Shown in pieces: positions 15,101 to 26,786 of a stretch of DNA of 64,000 nt. Under the pieces are notes generated by a model that worked only from the letters and a program-made list of their open reading frames with translations, was not told where the DNA came from and did not search any database. Numbering within the stretch: the first letter of the stretch is position 1; each line of letters begins with the position of its first letter. The stretch covers positions 9,975,885 to 10,039,884 of the forward strand of contig NC_092029.1 of NCBI RefSeq assembly GCF_042242105.1. Direction: 5' to 3'. Source of the DNA: Pempheris klunzingeri. Taxonomy: Eukaryota > Chordata > Actinopteri > Acropomatiformes > Pempheridae. A program made the translations under genes and the position numbers.

Positions 15101-18100
15101 CAGCTCGCTGACACTTACAGATTAGCGCAGGACAAAAAAGAAAAAGCGGGCGTCCGTCTCTTAGTTACGGGCCTAAACTAGAATACAAGGGGCCAGGGTA
15201 ATTACCGCCTGGTGAAGCTAACCGCCCAAAGATTTCCAGCCCTCTCGGCTGTTTACAGCCACCGACTACCATTTAATCACTGACTCTTTAATCTAATAAA
15301 TCACAGCTGGGGAAAATAATCACTGTATCTTCCCTCTCTGGGGTTGGGGTGGGGGCACCCCTATGCTCTTGAGGGGGGCATTGTCGGCAAGCGTTTGCAA
15401 TGTTGAACAAGCACAGGGCAGTCACGCTGCATACATAATGTTGTCTTCATTTGTTACTTATGATAAACGTTCTTGCACAGGGCACAAAGTGCAATTTTTC
15501 AAAAACCATTTTTTTGTGTTTTGTCTTAACTACACACAGAAAGTATGCCTTTAGCAAAAGTATTGCTTTGTGAAAGCTTCTATGTGTGGCATTTAATTTA
15601 CGTCACTTTACAGTTTCTACCTTTTGTTAGTCTGTGTAGATATTATTTCTGTGGAGGGCAAAGATAAATATTAGTATCACTTCAGAGGCAGTGACATTAC
15701 TTAAAAATATTGATGTCAACCAAAGGGTTTGCTTATTTACCAGGGAATAAGGTATCCACCTGTTTTTCTGTCCGCCCACATCAGGCTCATGAAGGATGGG
15801 CTGCTGGACTTGTGTGCTCATCAGGGAGAGACAGCTGGCTAATCAGGGCTTGATCCATAGACCTTGCGTATCGCCAAATTTATTATTGTGGCAGGACAAT
15901 GAGGGCACACTCATGCAATTACAGACCCAAACCAATATTGGCTGGAAATTATTGAAAAAAAAACAGCAAGTAATGCAAACAGGCAGTTTTTTAAGAAAAT
16001 AAATGGGCAACTGCAGCTTTCACAAATGCTAATTAACGTAAGCAAGAAGGTGACTTTATAACTTTTGACTAGCTGATTGTTAAGACATAACTCTTAAAAT
16101 ATGTCGGTTTTAATGACTTTTTTGTAAACTTCTCAACCCTACATTTTAGTCTTGCACAATACAACCACATTGCTTTCTCTGTTATTTTTAAACCCGGTTG
16201 TACATTCTGACCCCGTCACTGTTTGGTTTGGAGCTGTTGTGAAATGGCCAATTGAAAAATACAGTCAACAACACCAAACACCTAAATTTTTACCTGGTTG
16301 CGGTATTAGCCAGGTTGTAATATGAAATGTTTATGAATGAATTGTTTTATCTGTCACTTGATTAGTGCATAAAAACCTCCCACACAGTTACATTCCCCAG
16401 TTTACTGGGAAACTGGCCTTTTAATATATCAATACTTTATTCGACATTTTACAGGACCTCCGTGATCATGATGATGAGTGGATGGATGTGCAATTAGGAA
16501 TTGATTGATAACGTATTGAATTAATGCCACAACAATTCAACATTCTTAAATCTTTTTTAAGGTCGGTCAGTCAAAAATCTAAGACTGAGTTTCTGGATAC
16601 TCCTTATTCCTTATTTTCTAACACTTCAAAAACACAACAATGAATGATTGGATTTGATTTGACTCAGAGCAACAAAAAGAATTTGTGCTCACGTTTGACA
16701 TTTCATGTCGAGCCCATTGGTGCTCACATATTAGCCTTCAGTGTTGTAAATAAAAACATTAGGAATGTCCCGTGTCTGTCCGGATAAGGATCGATCCTGG
16801 CATTTAATGGATGGACCGTTTACAGTGTTACGACACATCGCACTCTGACTCTAGCCAGTTGTAAAAGAATTCTCCATTGTGCTCTGTTAAACATTGCTAA
16901 ATACATTACAATTGATTGAGTGGCATTGCGAACAAATTAACAGCAGCCGGTTTGAGTTAATTAAATCCACACTGACTGAGTGTCAACAAGTGGTGCAAAC
17001 AGAGTTATTATATTTTTAGGGACATTTTACAGGTTAATATCCTGGTCAGTCCACAACATATTCATACTGTCATGCATCTCTCTACGCATAATATGCAACT
17101 CTATCGGCTATCAGGAAAGCCTGAATTGTTGTTCTGATTTACTGTTACGGTAGACCTACTTTTGTGTACTCTTGTATTTAATTAGTTATACTGTGAAGCT
17201 GAATAAATTCCAAGAATTATTGAATTGGACTCAGTATTGGCCAAGCCTTTATTTAAAAGGTCTTGGATTGGGAGCAGAAATCTTATTACTTAGGTCATCC
17301 CGAAAAGTACTGAGAATGTTGTTTCTACTTCAGGGCTGCTCACACAGAAATAAGTAGACATAAAGTAGCATTGTTTGTTTCGTAAAGGTTTTAGATCAAG
17401 TCAGTTGTCAATTAATTGAGTAAAGTTTAAGAAATTTCTCTGCTGATCTTGTTGGGTGAAAAAAGTTTGACATGCACTCTAGTGAACCTTTTCCACCGTC
17501 TCTCTGCTGGCTTGATTGACTCTCCTCCTGAATATGCTGGCCTCGGTATCTTGGCACCCTGGCACGTTTTGCCGTTGGCTTTCCATCGGTTACATTAGCA
17601 CGGAGAGATAGAACTGGAGTGTCTTGAAGGAGGCGGCCTGTTGAATGTCTTCCCACCCTCTTCTTTTCTCTGGGACCCTCTGCGGGCCCTCCCTGTGTTC
17701 CTTGCTCAGCCCCAGCCCCCGCCAGGGGAGAGAGCGGAGCAGGAAGGGCCCGATAGCCAGCCAGACCGTTCCTCTGCCGAAGGAGTCTTATCTCAGAACT
17801 GCACACAGTGCACTGAGCGCATCCTTTTCCTGGGGTTCTGGGCCCGGGCGGCGGAGGAGGAGGTGGAGGAGGAGGAGAAGACATGGCTGGATATAGGTGT
17901 GTTCTCCAACCCTCCACTCCTCGGCCACACTGTGTTGTAGCCTGGGACTGTCTTTTCAATCATTCTCGTCTAGTTCCAGCAATTATGTAAACTGATTTTA
18001 TAAATTGGTTGTCTCCTGTCTCAAGGTGTATGTGTTAGTTTCATGCAAATCTCTTTTAAAATGCTGCAATTACAGGAAGTCAACATGGCTTTTCAAAATT

Positions 18101-21100
18101 TTGGTTTAGCATTTGAATAGTAAAACGTTACGTTACATTGCTTTTCTCTTTAAGTATCAGCAGTCCAGTAAATAGAAATCCCTTTGCCATTTATATCTTG
18201 TGCCATGAGAAAGTTTGAATTACCTTCACTATGCACTGAATTCTTAGTCTCTTGTTGCCATGGCTTCACCTAACCACTTCAATGAGTAAATCTAGTCCCT
18301 GTGGAAATGTAGAAATGGACTGCAAACCACTGCTGAAGAATAAACAACCTGAAGCTATCAATGACAACAACTCAAGTCTCTCTGCAGTTGCTGATAAAAA
18401 GTCTTAAGTAATTCTCTTCACTGCGAGCAGGCCACGTGCAGGAAGTGTTGTGACTGCCAGGAATGTAAGTATTACTACAGTAGTCTTCCTTAATGTTGCA
18501 TAACAAAAACTTTTTCAGATTCTTAAGAAATAAAATGTCACAGGTCTTGAAGAAAATGAAGGTCAGTGCGACAGAAAAGAATCTCAGATTTTTGGTTCAT
18601 TAAAACTGAACAGAAGCTTGCTAGAATATCGATACTGCAGTGCTTTTGATATTTGATATTATAAACTAGTAAAATGGCTTTTATTATATTTTCTTGACTA
18701 TTGCATCGTTAAAATATTTCATCTTGAAGCTCGTGTTGGGTTACGTATGCTCTGGTCTGAGGATATATTGTCCCTCGTCTGCTGTATACTATATGATGTG
18801 GCAGTCACACAGAGAATGGCGACTGATAATAACAGGCCAGAGAAAATAACACACACACATGGAAATGGGAAAACAAGATCTCAAACACTACAGCAGAGTT
18901 GTTTCTTGGTAACACGTTGCCCTCAACACCTGCCAACAAAAATCTCCAGGGCTGCCAGTAATGCTGCCTGGATCTGTAGAGTTATATACATACTGTACGT
19001 GTGTGTGTCCAGCTTGTGCTCAGCACAGCACTTTCCCTCCCGTCGGATCAGGGTCTAATGGAGATCCCCAGGCAGCGAGGAAGAACCACATACCAAGTTC
19101 CAGCCACCACCACCCCCCCAATGAAAGGAGATGTTTCTCTCTGTCACTCTCTCCTCTTTTTTTTTTTCGCTCATTCACCCTCTTCCTCTCTTGAGAGTAA
19201 TTTCACAGGCAGTTCTAAAGTGGCCCCCAGCCATCTTCCCAAATCCCAGTTACATGTTGTTTGGCGCTGTCAGCTCTAAGCCCCATCTCCACTCTCCCAA
19301 GCAGAGAGGATGCCATTGTGCAGTAACAGGGAGTATAGATTTTCTCTGGGAAGTTGGAAAGTTTTGTTTAATGGCACCTCACCTGAAGGGCCTTATCCCC
19401 CCTTGTTAGAAGTTGGGGTTCTTTCTAGTTGAGGTCTTAGGTGGCAGAAAAACTTTGTTGCCCATTTGAGCACCTGCCTTGTCATTTAGCCTCAATCATG
19501 TGCCTCATGACTGTGTGAGGCTTCTGAATCCATCCTTTTTTACATGTCGTGCAGTAACTCTTGCAATAATCAAATATGTTAGATTTTTGTCAGAACTTAA
19601 ATTTTCATTCATAAATTATAGCCCAAAAATAGAACATCTCAACTCGGGTTATATTTGCAGAGAAATCATTTTTTACCATCTCAATCAATATATTAGGCTG
19701 CAAAAACAATGGTTGATTCCCTCATGGAAAAATATTGACTATGAAAAGCCTTTTAGTGGGTTAAGACAAATAGCTTGAAGGGTTTTACTGAGGTCCCTGG
19801 TGGCTAGTTTAACAGAAATGAAACTTTTGGTATATATGGATGAATATATACAGCAGGGGTATTCGATTAATATTCAAAGAAGTCCATTTAGTGGAAATGT
19901 CTTCAAGCAAAGGTGCAGAACATCATAAGATCTAACTTGTGTTAGGTTTCAGGGCTATATACACATGCATATTGCCATTTTATTAGGTACTCCTATCTAA
20001 AAGTAATGCCATCAGATATAACAGCCCTGCAATAAGTCCTCCTCCGTGGAGGTTATGATTTTCAGTTTGTGTTGAGACTGTTGTAGAGAGGTGTAGATTC
20101 AGCTGTATGGTCGTCTTGGAAGATGTAGTTTATGGTGATGTTGAACTGTACTGTGTTAAACAGAGAGGTGTCTCTACTGTTTTATACTGGCAGGCTAAAC
20201 AACAGAGTTCAACAGCACCACAAACTACATCACCTCCAAAATGACTATACAGTTGAATCTACACTTCTCTAAAACAGTTTCGACACAACCTGAACTTCAC
20301 TGATAAATAAAGGTTCTTTTTTCGTTTTAAGTACAATAGGGGGCTGCATTTGAAAATACAACACAGGATTTATCATACTGGGCTCTTAGATCTTTTATTT
20401 TCTGTGCCCTCAGTGCGGATGTTAGTGGGTATGTCTCACAGTGGCACTTCACATTGCTGCTTCTAATGATAATGAGTGTCGGAACATATGAGACGTACTG
20501 ATTTTGAGCTGCCCGTGGGAGACTGAACATGCAAGAGTCTGTCCATTCTTGATTAAAAGCTCTGCTTTTGCCCTCCACTTTTCTGTTTTTAAAGTGCACC
20601 TTGTGAAATTACTTTTCTCTCACTCACTTATTTCTCTTTCTGGAATGCACTGATTTGATTGGCTGTGTAGATGATTTATAATGCATGCGTTTGGTCTTAG
20701 TTTCTTGGGCCGTTAAATCAGTGCCGTAAAGCCAAGAAAAGCTGCGCCAGCTAAAATGGAAATGCTTCATGAATATTTAGTAATTCCCACTAATTTATCA
20801 GTTATAGGATAGGACGGCGTTTGAGTTCAGCCCCTCACTGTGGTCTGCATTAGTTACCTCAGACATCACTCTGCATTTCCATCTATACAGGTCCCTTTAG
20901 ATCTGTTCCGATCTACATCCGCATTGTTTTACCAGCCCATCGGTTAGCTTGTCTATCTCAATCAGTGTTGGGTCAAAGTAGTGTAATCTTAATGTAAAAG
21001 CTTAAAGGTCAAACCGTGAGGTGACTCGGCGCAACACAGTGCTTTCAATTCATCTCTAATCTGTAGGGTTTGAAAAATGCCGTCCACTTCAGCATCTCTG

Positions 21101-22632
21101 AGGTAACACACAGAGCGGCAGTATTGTTTAGTGTGACTCTCAGGAGGAGCTTCTGCATTCTTCCCGACAAATCATTATGCATTGAGTAGGCCATTAGGAA
21201 AATGAAGACAAATGGGTCGCGGGGTGAGGTGACAAATTGTTCATGCTGTAGAGTTAAAAAATCCAGACCGTGTTGTACCTCAGTTGTAAAGTTGGCCCTG
21301 TGTAGTAATGAAGCCAAAAGGTTGGAGAGGTGACTTAGTGGCTGGAAAATTCACCATTTGTGTTAAAGGAGAATAGTTTACTTAACCAATTATAAGCATT
21401 TCCGAGTATTCTTAATGTGACACAAAAAGTTATATTTAATAACAAAACAGTGCTGAAGTGTCAGCGGGTGAACTGAAAAAAATCTCTCGTTGAATGTCAA
21501 CACTTTATTTATGAAATAAGGTCTGTTTATAAGCAAACGTACTATTGTTTCACACCAGAATGCTTTACAAGTGAGGAGCTGTTAGAGAGGGATGACAGCT
21601 AAGGAGCTGACTGTGCAAGGACACACAGCTGGATGTGTGGAGCCACATAGTGTTGGAGAAAGATGATGATAAATGTCAGATGTGAAGCGGTTGGGTCTGT
21701 GATGCTTATTTTAAGGGGATCCTTTAACACCTATTGTTACATCAACATCCTATTTTGGGGTCTTTTCACTCACCAAAATCTGTCTGGTTAATCTCTGCAC
21801 GATGATTGACGATCACTTAAGCTCCTTGGTCCACCATTGTGTGCTGTCTATTTCTGTGTAGATTCTCTAAATGCTGCATTAAATCCATACTCTGTGTTTT
21901 TTGTGTTTTTTCTTTTTTTCGGTCTAGGAGAGCAACAGCAGCGAATCTCAGGATGAGACGGAGGAGAATTTTACTCCTGCTCCCTCTGAACTGGACACAG
22001 AGTCCATCACCAAAACCGTGACAAGTACCATGACAATGCAGGAATATTTTGCACAGCGAATGGCTCAGCTGAAGAATGCTCGTGGACAGGCCCAGACTAC
22101 AGCACCCTCAGCGGACGTCGAGACATCAGGTCCGTCTGAGGAACCCAGTCCATTCCACAACAGCAACGATGACTCAGAAGAGCCCAAAAAGAAAAGGAAG
22201 AAGAAGAAGAGCAAAAAGTCAGTAGATGAGCTGGAAGTTGCAGAAGAGAACAGTACCGAGCCGATCGTATTAGAGGGTGATGAGGACCAACAGCAGGAGT
22301 GTCCCGGGAAGAAGAAGAAGAAGAAAAAGAGGAAAATGGCCGAAAACGGAGGGACTACAATCGAGAACTGTAGCTCCACCTGTGGCGTGGCGCAGCACTG
22401 TGAGGAGCTTCCTCCGTCCAAGAAGAAGAAGAAGCATAAAAAACACAACAAGGACACTGAGGTACCAAATGGTCTCGAGCCAACTGAGGATCAAACTGTA
22501 GAGTCTGAAGTTGTTCACAAAAAGAAGAAGAAACACAGAGAGGAGGTGGACGATGTAGTGAAGGAGGAGTGGGAGGTGGTAGAAAGGAAATCCAAAAAGG
22601 ACAAGAAAAAGAAAAAGAAACATCAAGAATAG
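3198..22632 (+). CDS. pinx1: PIN2/TERF1-interacting telomerase inhibitor 1 (G-patch protein), 7 coding exons
   Basis: Coding exons: 3198-3216, 3691-3800, 3932-4024, 4783-4864, 5371-5460, 9543-9625 and 21928-22632. All junctions are GT/AG and the phases join to a 393-residue protein (human 328). Exon 1 supplies MSMLAE and the spliced N-terminus reads MSMLAEPRRKQKWSVDPRN, almost identical to other vertebrate PINX1, which fixes the start. The G-patch domain spans about residues 25-70 (GQKMLERMGWSKGKGLG, then YGLG). Next come the conserved DNWIAHQDDF block, SLEEKSK..RVHYMKFTKGKDLSSR, CIFGKR, and QEYFAQRMAQLKN at the start of exon 7. Family knowledge: PINX1 is a nucleolar/telomeric protein that binds TERF1 and TERT, inhibits telomerase, and acts in rRNA processing through its G-patch. 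The C-terminus is lysine-rich and longer than in mammals. The last intron is 12.3 kb. Confidence 0.95.
4025..4782. repeat. pinx1 intron 3: AT-rich tract and dispersed repeat arm
   Basis: This intron contains an (AT)n-rich stretch at about 4060-4130. It also holds, at about 4571-4662, a sequence resembling the right arm of the fold-back repeat at 20192-20295 (shared: GTTCAACAG, CTCCAAAATGAC, ACAGTTTC, CTGAAC). I see no exon here. The sequence was compared by eye only. Confidence 0.5.
5461..9542. other. pinx1 intron 5, no exon recognised
   Basis: A 4.1-kb intron between the exon ending in THR-LYS-G (5460) and the exon starting GKDLSS (9543). Donor GTGGGT, acceptor TTTTTTTTAG. No coding similarity or RNA gene was recognised; short ORFs here have no domains. 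Confidence 0.6.
10609..10917. mobile_element. Dispersed non-autonomous teleost repeat
   Basis: About 310 bp beginning GGGCTGCAGCTCACAATTAT and ending near AGTTGGTGATTAATTTAATTG. It contains CCCAAGATGA, GTCTTGTTTTGTCCACAACC, AAGATATTCAGTTTACCGTC and AATATTCACATT, phrases I recognise from an abundant teleost repeat whose termini contain ATTAATCG/CGATTAAT motifs. No coding capacity. Its classification (hAT-like MITE or SINE) is uncertain. Confidence 0.6.
12890..13370. other. GC-rich non-coding island in pinx1 intron 6
   Basis: This segment is clearly richer in G+C and CpG than the flanking AT-rich intron. It has no ORF with family similarity. Near 13250-13280 it carries CTCTGATTGGCTAATTAATC, combining an inverted CCAAT box with a TAATTA homeodomain-type core in a partly palindromic setting. 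It could be a conserved enhancer or a CpG island; conservation cannot be seen from a single sequence. Confidence 0.35.
20060..20295. repeat. Fold-back (inverted) repeat in pinx1 intron 6
   Basis: The left arm (about 20060-20162) and right arm (about 20192-20295) are imperfect reverse complements over roughly 100 bp, separated by a short loop. Matching blocks include GTGTAGATTCAGCTGTATGG against the complement of the right arm's CTATACAGTTGAATCTACAC, and GATGTAGTTTATGGTG against CACCACAAACTACATC. A related single arm occurs in pinx1 intron 3. This looks like a fold-back MITE; as part of the pinx1 pre-mRNA it would form a long hairpin. Confidence 0.7.
21928..22632 (+). CDS. pinx1: pinx1 last coding exon (lysine-rich C-terminal tail)
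   Basis: The exon starts after a pyrimidine tract ending in TCTAG at 21927 and is open to TAG at 22630-22632 (234 residues). It opens with an acidic/Ser stretch (ESNSSESQDETEENF), then the conserved TMQEYFAQRMAQLKN segment that marks PINX1. The rest is low complexity: at least six KKKKK/KKRKKKK blocks separated by acidic spacers. In human PINX1 the telomerase-inhibitory domain lies in the C-terminal Lys-rich part. The Lys blocks are encoded by AAG/AAA runs and probably vary in length between species. They also create long spurious antisense Leu/Phe frames, which I discarded. Confidence 0.93.
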   Translation, partial: ESNSSESQDETEENFTPAPSELDTESITKTVTSTMTMQEYFAQRMAQLKNARGQAQTTAPSADVETSGPSEEPSPFHNSNDDSEEPKKKRKKKKSKKSVDELEVAEENSTEPIVLEGDEDQQQECPGKKKKKKKRKMAENGGTTIENCSSTCGVAQHCEELPPSKKKKKHKKHNKDTEVPNGLEPTEDQTVESEVVHKKKKKHREEVDDVVKEEWEVVERKSKKDKKKKKKHQE

Positions 22633-22980
22633 GGTGGAATTAACACAACCGGCCTCCAGTTCCTCCAGTCTTTTAGGCTTCAGAGGGACTAAACATGATC
22701 ACGGAGGCATGTATGGAGTAATTGCCTTAATGAGCAAATCAAATGTCTTGTGTACATACAATCTAATAACCTGTTTATAAAGAACACTTGGCTACAGTGG
22801 GGAGAAACTGGAGGTTAGACAGTTGATCACATTAAAAACCTTCAGGCTGCCCAGTGGAGCCACAAACTTGAACCGTTGACCATTGGGATACAGCAGAAGG
22901 TAAAACGCCTCGACTTTGAGAAGGAGTTTGACATTTACGTCTTTGTTCTCTTTTTCAGAGTGTCATGAGAAGGTCGATCC

Positions 22981-23185
22981 CACTCAGCCTTAGAAATGCT
23001 GGTAGGCTGATGTGCTTAGACCAGAGCCAGGTTAAGTTGTTCCCCCTGTTTCAGGTCTGTACGCTAAGCTAAGCTAACCAGCTGCTGGCCGTACCCTCAT
23101 ATTTAACACACAGACATGAGAGCGGCGTCAATCTACCCATCTGACTCTGGCCTAATGTCCCTAAAATGTTGAACTGTTCCTTTAA
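22981..23185. mobile_element. Dispersed teleost repeat in the pinx1 3' UTR
   Basis: Phrases such as CCAGAGCCAGG, GTTCCCCCTGTTTCAGGTCT, CGCTAAGCTAAGCTAACCAG, CAGACATGAGAG and AAAATGTTGAACTGTTCCTT are typical of an abundant teleost repeat. A related copy, with its core in the opposite orientation, lies at 35205-35395. The copy sits between the pinx1 stop codon and the likely polyadenylation signal, so it is probably transcribed in the 3' UTR. Confidence 0.6.
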
Positions 23186-23688
23186 TCTACAGTTGCTGTA
23201 TCCACAGTGTGTAAAATGTATTAATACAGACAGAACTTTTTTAAATTAGACTTTTCCATCAAGTGGCAAGTCTCTTCTATGTCTTCTTGAGTAAAAACGG
23301 TGCAGAAAACCCCAAATTGTTACCGCACAATTTTAAAATGGTTATTTTAAGTTTTGCAAACAATATATCCAAATGATTTCCCCCAAAATATCATCATTTG
23401 GGTCTCATCATCTTGGCTGCATCGGCATTACTATTTATTAAAGCAACTTTTCACAGTGGATTTATTCTTCACACTGTTCATTAAAGTGGCCCAAAGACAG
23501 TTTCTGTCAATTGTGTGAAAACAAAAGAAGCACACAGAAAATCGTTGTCTTTTTGATGTTAAATGACGTGACAGGTGCGAATGAATGCAATTTGATGATG
23601 AAATCTGGAAAACTTTTGTCTGATTCGTTCATGAGCTGTAAGAAAACGGACAAACTTTGGTGCTTTAACAGGATCATATCACTTTTTA

Positions 23689-23694
23689 AATAAA
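23689..23694 (+). promoter_or_regulatory. pinx1: Candidate pinx1 polyadenylation signal
   Basis: AATAAA, followed after about 20-40 bases by a T/G-rich stretch (TGTTGATTGGTTGTTATTTTTTT). It implies a 3' UTR of about 1.1 kb. Other AATAAA hexamers lie further downstream (near 24223), so this is only the first strong candidate. Confidence 0.5.
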
Positions 23695-23719
23695 TCCAAA
23701 TAGTCATGCATGCATGTTG

Positions 23720-26090
23720 ATTGGTTGTTATTTTTTTCATAGGTGGAGCAAAATGTAGGTGAATGTAGAAAAGTGTTGAGGAGAAATAGATTTATTGTAA
23801 CTGAGCACCGTATATCATCTGATCAGCTGTTGGTATAATCTGAAAATATACATAGATTTATACCTTCAGACGTGGCTTTCACAACAGTCACCATTTCCAC
23901 TTCCCAATGTGTTTCAGGAGGTTACGAAATCTTTTCTTTGACATGACAGAAACTTGTTCAGCATTGAGAGTGTAGTATGAGTCAAAGGAGGAAAGAGGAA
24001 ACTACAGCTGTGCAGTCTTGCGCGTCAAAACAGCACAGCATTCCTCTGCACTATTTTGGGTTTGGAAGTTTTGAAAAACACAACCTGGATTAGTTCATTC
24101 GTCATCCTACGATGGAAACACGGCCTGACTGTCCCTGTAAGCATCTCAGGTGTCTGTGTATTGTATTTCCTCCTATACTGAAGAGTCGTTCTTAGTTTCA
24201 GTTCAGTATCAGAAGAAAGAATAAATAAAAGTACAAATTAAGAAGAAAATATACAAGTATATTTAGAAGCTGAACCATTATTTATGCTAAATTAATTACA
24301 GGTTCAGGGGAAGCTGCATCATTTTATCAAATTTAAGTGTAATTTTAAGTGCAAACAGAATTTGGCTCTCCAACTGATGTGTTTATCATGTATGTTAAAA
24401 AAGCACTTTAACATTTCTCCTTTTGAAAATAATTTCAGTCACAGTATGAATATAATGTATAATTGCTCAACTGCCACCATTTACTTACACATTTACATAT
24501 AATGCTCACTTTTTTTTTGAAATATTAAATTCTACATTGGCGTGTACAGCTACAATAGGTTATGCATGACAGAGAGAAAAAACTAATAGAAGTGATGAAG
24601 GTTTATCCTCATAATGCTCAGCAGTGGACTTTGTTCATAAACTGATTTGGGTGTGAACTTGCTTTAAAAAGTTGCCATAGTGAAATGTCCTGTCATACAG
24701 CACAAACAGAGAGACAAACCCTCCTCAACTCTCCAGTAGCCACATGTCTTTTACGCTGAAAGGGTGAACAACAGCAGGCTGATAGAGCTCCCACCCACAC
24801 AGCGGTTAACACATGCAGCTATTACTCACTTCAGAAACCCCCAGCTCTGAGCTTTCACGTGCTTCACTCCAAATTGCAAATATAATGTAAAACTCTCACA
24901 TCGCCAGCCTGCTGTCTGACTGTACTGTACTGTACTCACTCCTGCGTCTCCTCCAGCTCACATTTGCTCTGTTTCGCTGACTTTCACTGACTTCACATCA
25001 GCGTGACCCACATCAGAACAGCAAGAGCAAGTGCGGCCCTATATATCACCAATGTGCCTGCTCTGCGCACATTCTGTGGCTTCAGGTGCCGTATCCTGTT
25101 CCTGTGGGGTGGGGGGGGTTTCACACACAAAGCCAGAGCTGACACTTCAGTCTGATGGGTGGGGAGGCACTCATAACAGCTAGACATCCATGTTGCCTGT
25201 GGATTAACTCTTCTGAGTTCTAAGTTCTGGAGTTAAAAAGCAGCATCTGTAGTCAGGTTACTCCCTCCTCTATAAATATAACAAACCAAGATACTGTCTG
25301 ACCTGTGATCAGTAGCTGTATTTGAGCAGCGTGTGTGTGTGTGTGAGCTACTTCATGGCTGCAGACCAAGAGTATCCTGTCAACAGGAACTCCTGGATTT
25401 GATATGCACCCGCCTCTGGCCACAGAAGGAAACTGATTTGTTTGCAGTGTGTGTTCAGTGGTTTTATCTCTCCTCTCACCCACAGATGTGTTAGGAAGTT
25501 CCAAAAATTGATCTGTTCCCAAACTGTTAGGAAATAGAACATTTCCCCCCTCTGAGGGAGTGTAATTTTAACAGAGACGTTTGCATTTAGCCGATTAACA
25601 GAAATGTATATGAGCAATGTGTTTAAAAAGCCAGTTAATTTGTGTGGAATGCATCTGCATCTTATAAGATGGGACAAAAAAATTGTGTTGTGACGGGCTG
25701 GCCGTGCTTTTGGAGTTCATTGGAAATCTGAAAATGCAACCAACCAGTGCAGCTTGCCGTGTAATGGCAGAACAGGTTGGATAAGTTTGTCAGGTGAGGA
25801 TTTCCTTGTTGAAAAAGAAAGTTGCCAAATCCATTTTCTTCATCACAGCAGCAGCCATATATTAGAAATATTCTTAAAATAAGAAAAAGGGGTTTCTCTC
25901 ATTGGTTGCATTTTTTCCACTTTAGTCCAATATGAATTTAATGAAATGTAGTCAGGAGAAATAATCCTGACTTTAAGGGGGTTATTTGAACAGAGATGAG
26001 AGCATTTGTCAGTGGAATGTGCTGTTTTGTTGTTAGGCTAGTTTAAGTAGTTAGTAGTGTTGAAATGCTGCTCTCTCCCTCTCTTTCCTT
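23720..26090. other. Intergenic region between pinx1 and sox7
   Basis: About 2.4 kb of non-coding DNA upstream of sox7. It has short TG repeats (about 25330-25345) and a G-run near 25109-25118. No exon or RNA gene was recognised. It probably contains sox7 proximal regulatory sequence, but I cannot assign specific sites. Confidence 0.5.
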
Positions 26091-26163
26091 TCACGGAGCT
26101 CAACTTGCAATCAAGGAGGAGCTGAGAGTCCTCCGGGGCTTCTCCTGGAACCTGCTCCTCAAA

Positions 26164-26169
26164 TATAAA
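26164..26169 (+). promoter_or_regulatory. sox7: Candidate TATA box of sox7
   Basis: TATAAA in the context AAATATAAAGCGC, 285 bp upstream of the sox7 start codon. This leaves a 5' UTR of about 250 nt if transcription starts 25-30 bp downstream. No transcript evidence is available. Confidence 0.45.
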
Positions 26170-26453
26170 GCGCTCCCCCCATCCACCAGGAAAGACTGAA
26201 TCATAACTCATAAGGAGGAGCCGCTGCCTGAGCGCATCTGTGGTTTCTCCCCAAACCTGTGGTGACATCTGACTGCAGCCTGTGGTAGCTCTGCTCATCT
26301 GCTCAGTGCGCGAAACTCCGCAGGATTTTTTTAAAACGCAGTTGCCGTAGTTCTCCCCAGCATTTTTAATTAGCCCGCAGCAAACTTCGCCACAACTTGC
26401 CAAAGACAGAGCGAGAAGCGCGTCTCGAGTTCTGGAGAGGAGAGAGCGCGCAG

Positions 26454-26729
26454 ATGGCAGCTCTCATCAGCGCGTACTCGTCCTGGCCGGAGTCCTTCGA
26501 GTGTCCTCCAGGTGACGGGGACGTGCCCGACGGACATGGCCCGCACAGGACCCCCGTGGACAAGGTGCCGGAGCCGCGGATCAGACGGCCCATGAACGCG
26601 TTCATGGTTTGGGCCAAAGACGAGCGCAAACGGCTGGCGGTTCAAAACCCAGACCTGCACAACGCCGAGCTCAGCAAAATGTTGGGTGAGATGACAAAAA
26701 GTTATTTAAAGCTCTATTTATGTCTAGAA

Positions 26730-26786
<57 letters not shown>

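Larger units (their letters stand above)
9626..21927. other. pinx1 intron 6 (12.3 kb)
   Basis: Donor GTAAGG after an AAG-GAC-CAA-GAG-CAG exon end; acceptor GGTCTAG. The intron holds a dispersed repeat (10609-10917), a fold-back repeat (20060-20295), poly(A) runs (12233-12251, 13498-13507) and several GC-richer islands with no coding potential at about 12890-13370, 13960-14270, 15000-15350, 17470-17900 and 18900-19300. A large last intron is, from memory, also a feature of mammalian PINX1. The islands may be regulatory elements, possibly for the neighbouring sox7, but nothing in the sequence proves this. Confidence 0.6.

Noticed and set aside
17408-17959. 183-codon minus-strand frame with a run of prolines in pinx1 intron 6
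   Set aside because: It starts with TTG rather than ATG, the proline run is a GGA/GGC simple tract read backwards, and no domain is present. The GC-rich patch may be regulatory, but it is not a supported gene.
22065-22626. Long Leu/Phe-rich minus-strand frames over the pinx1 last exon
   Set aside because: They are the antisense of Lys-rich AAG runs in an exon with clear PINX1 similarity.
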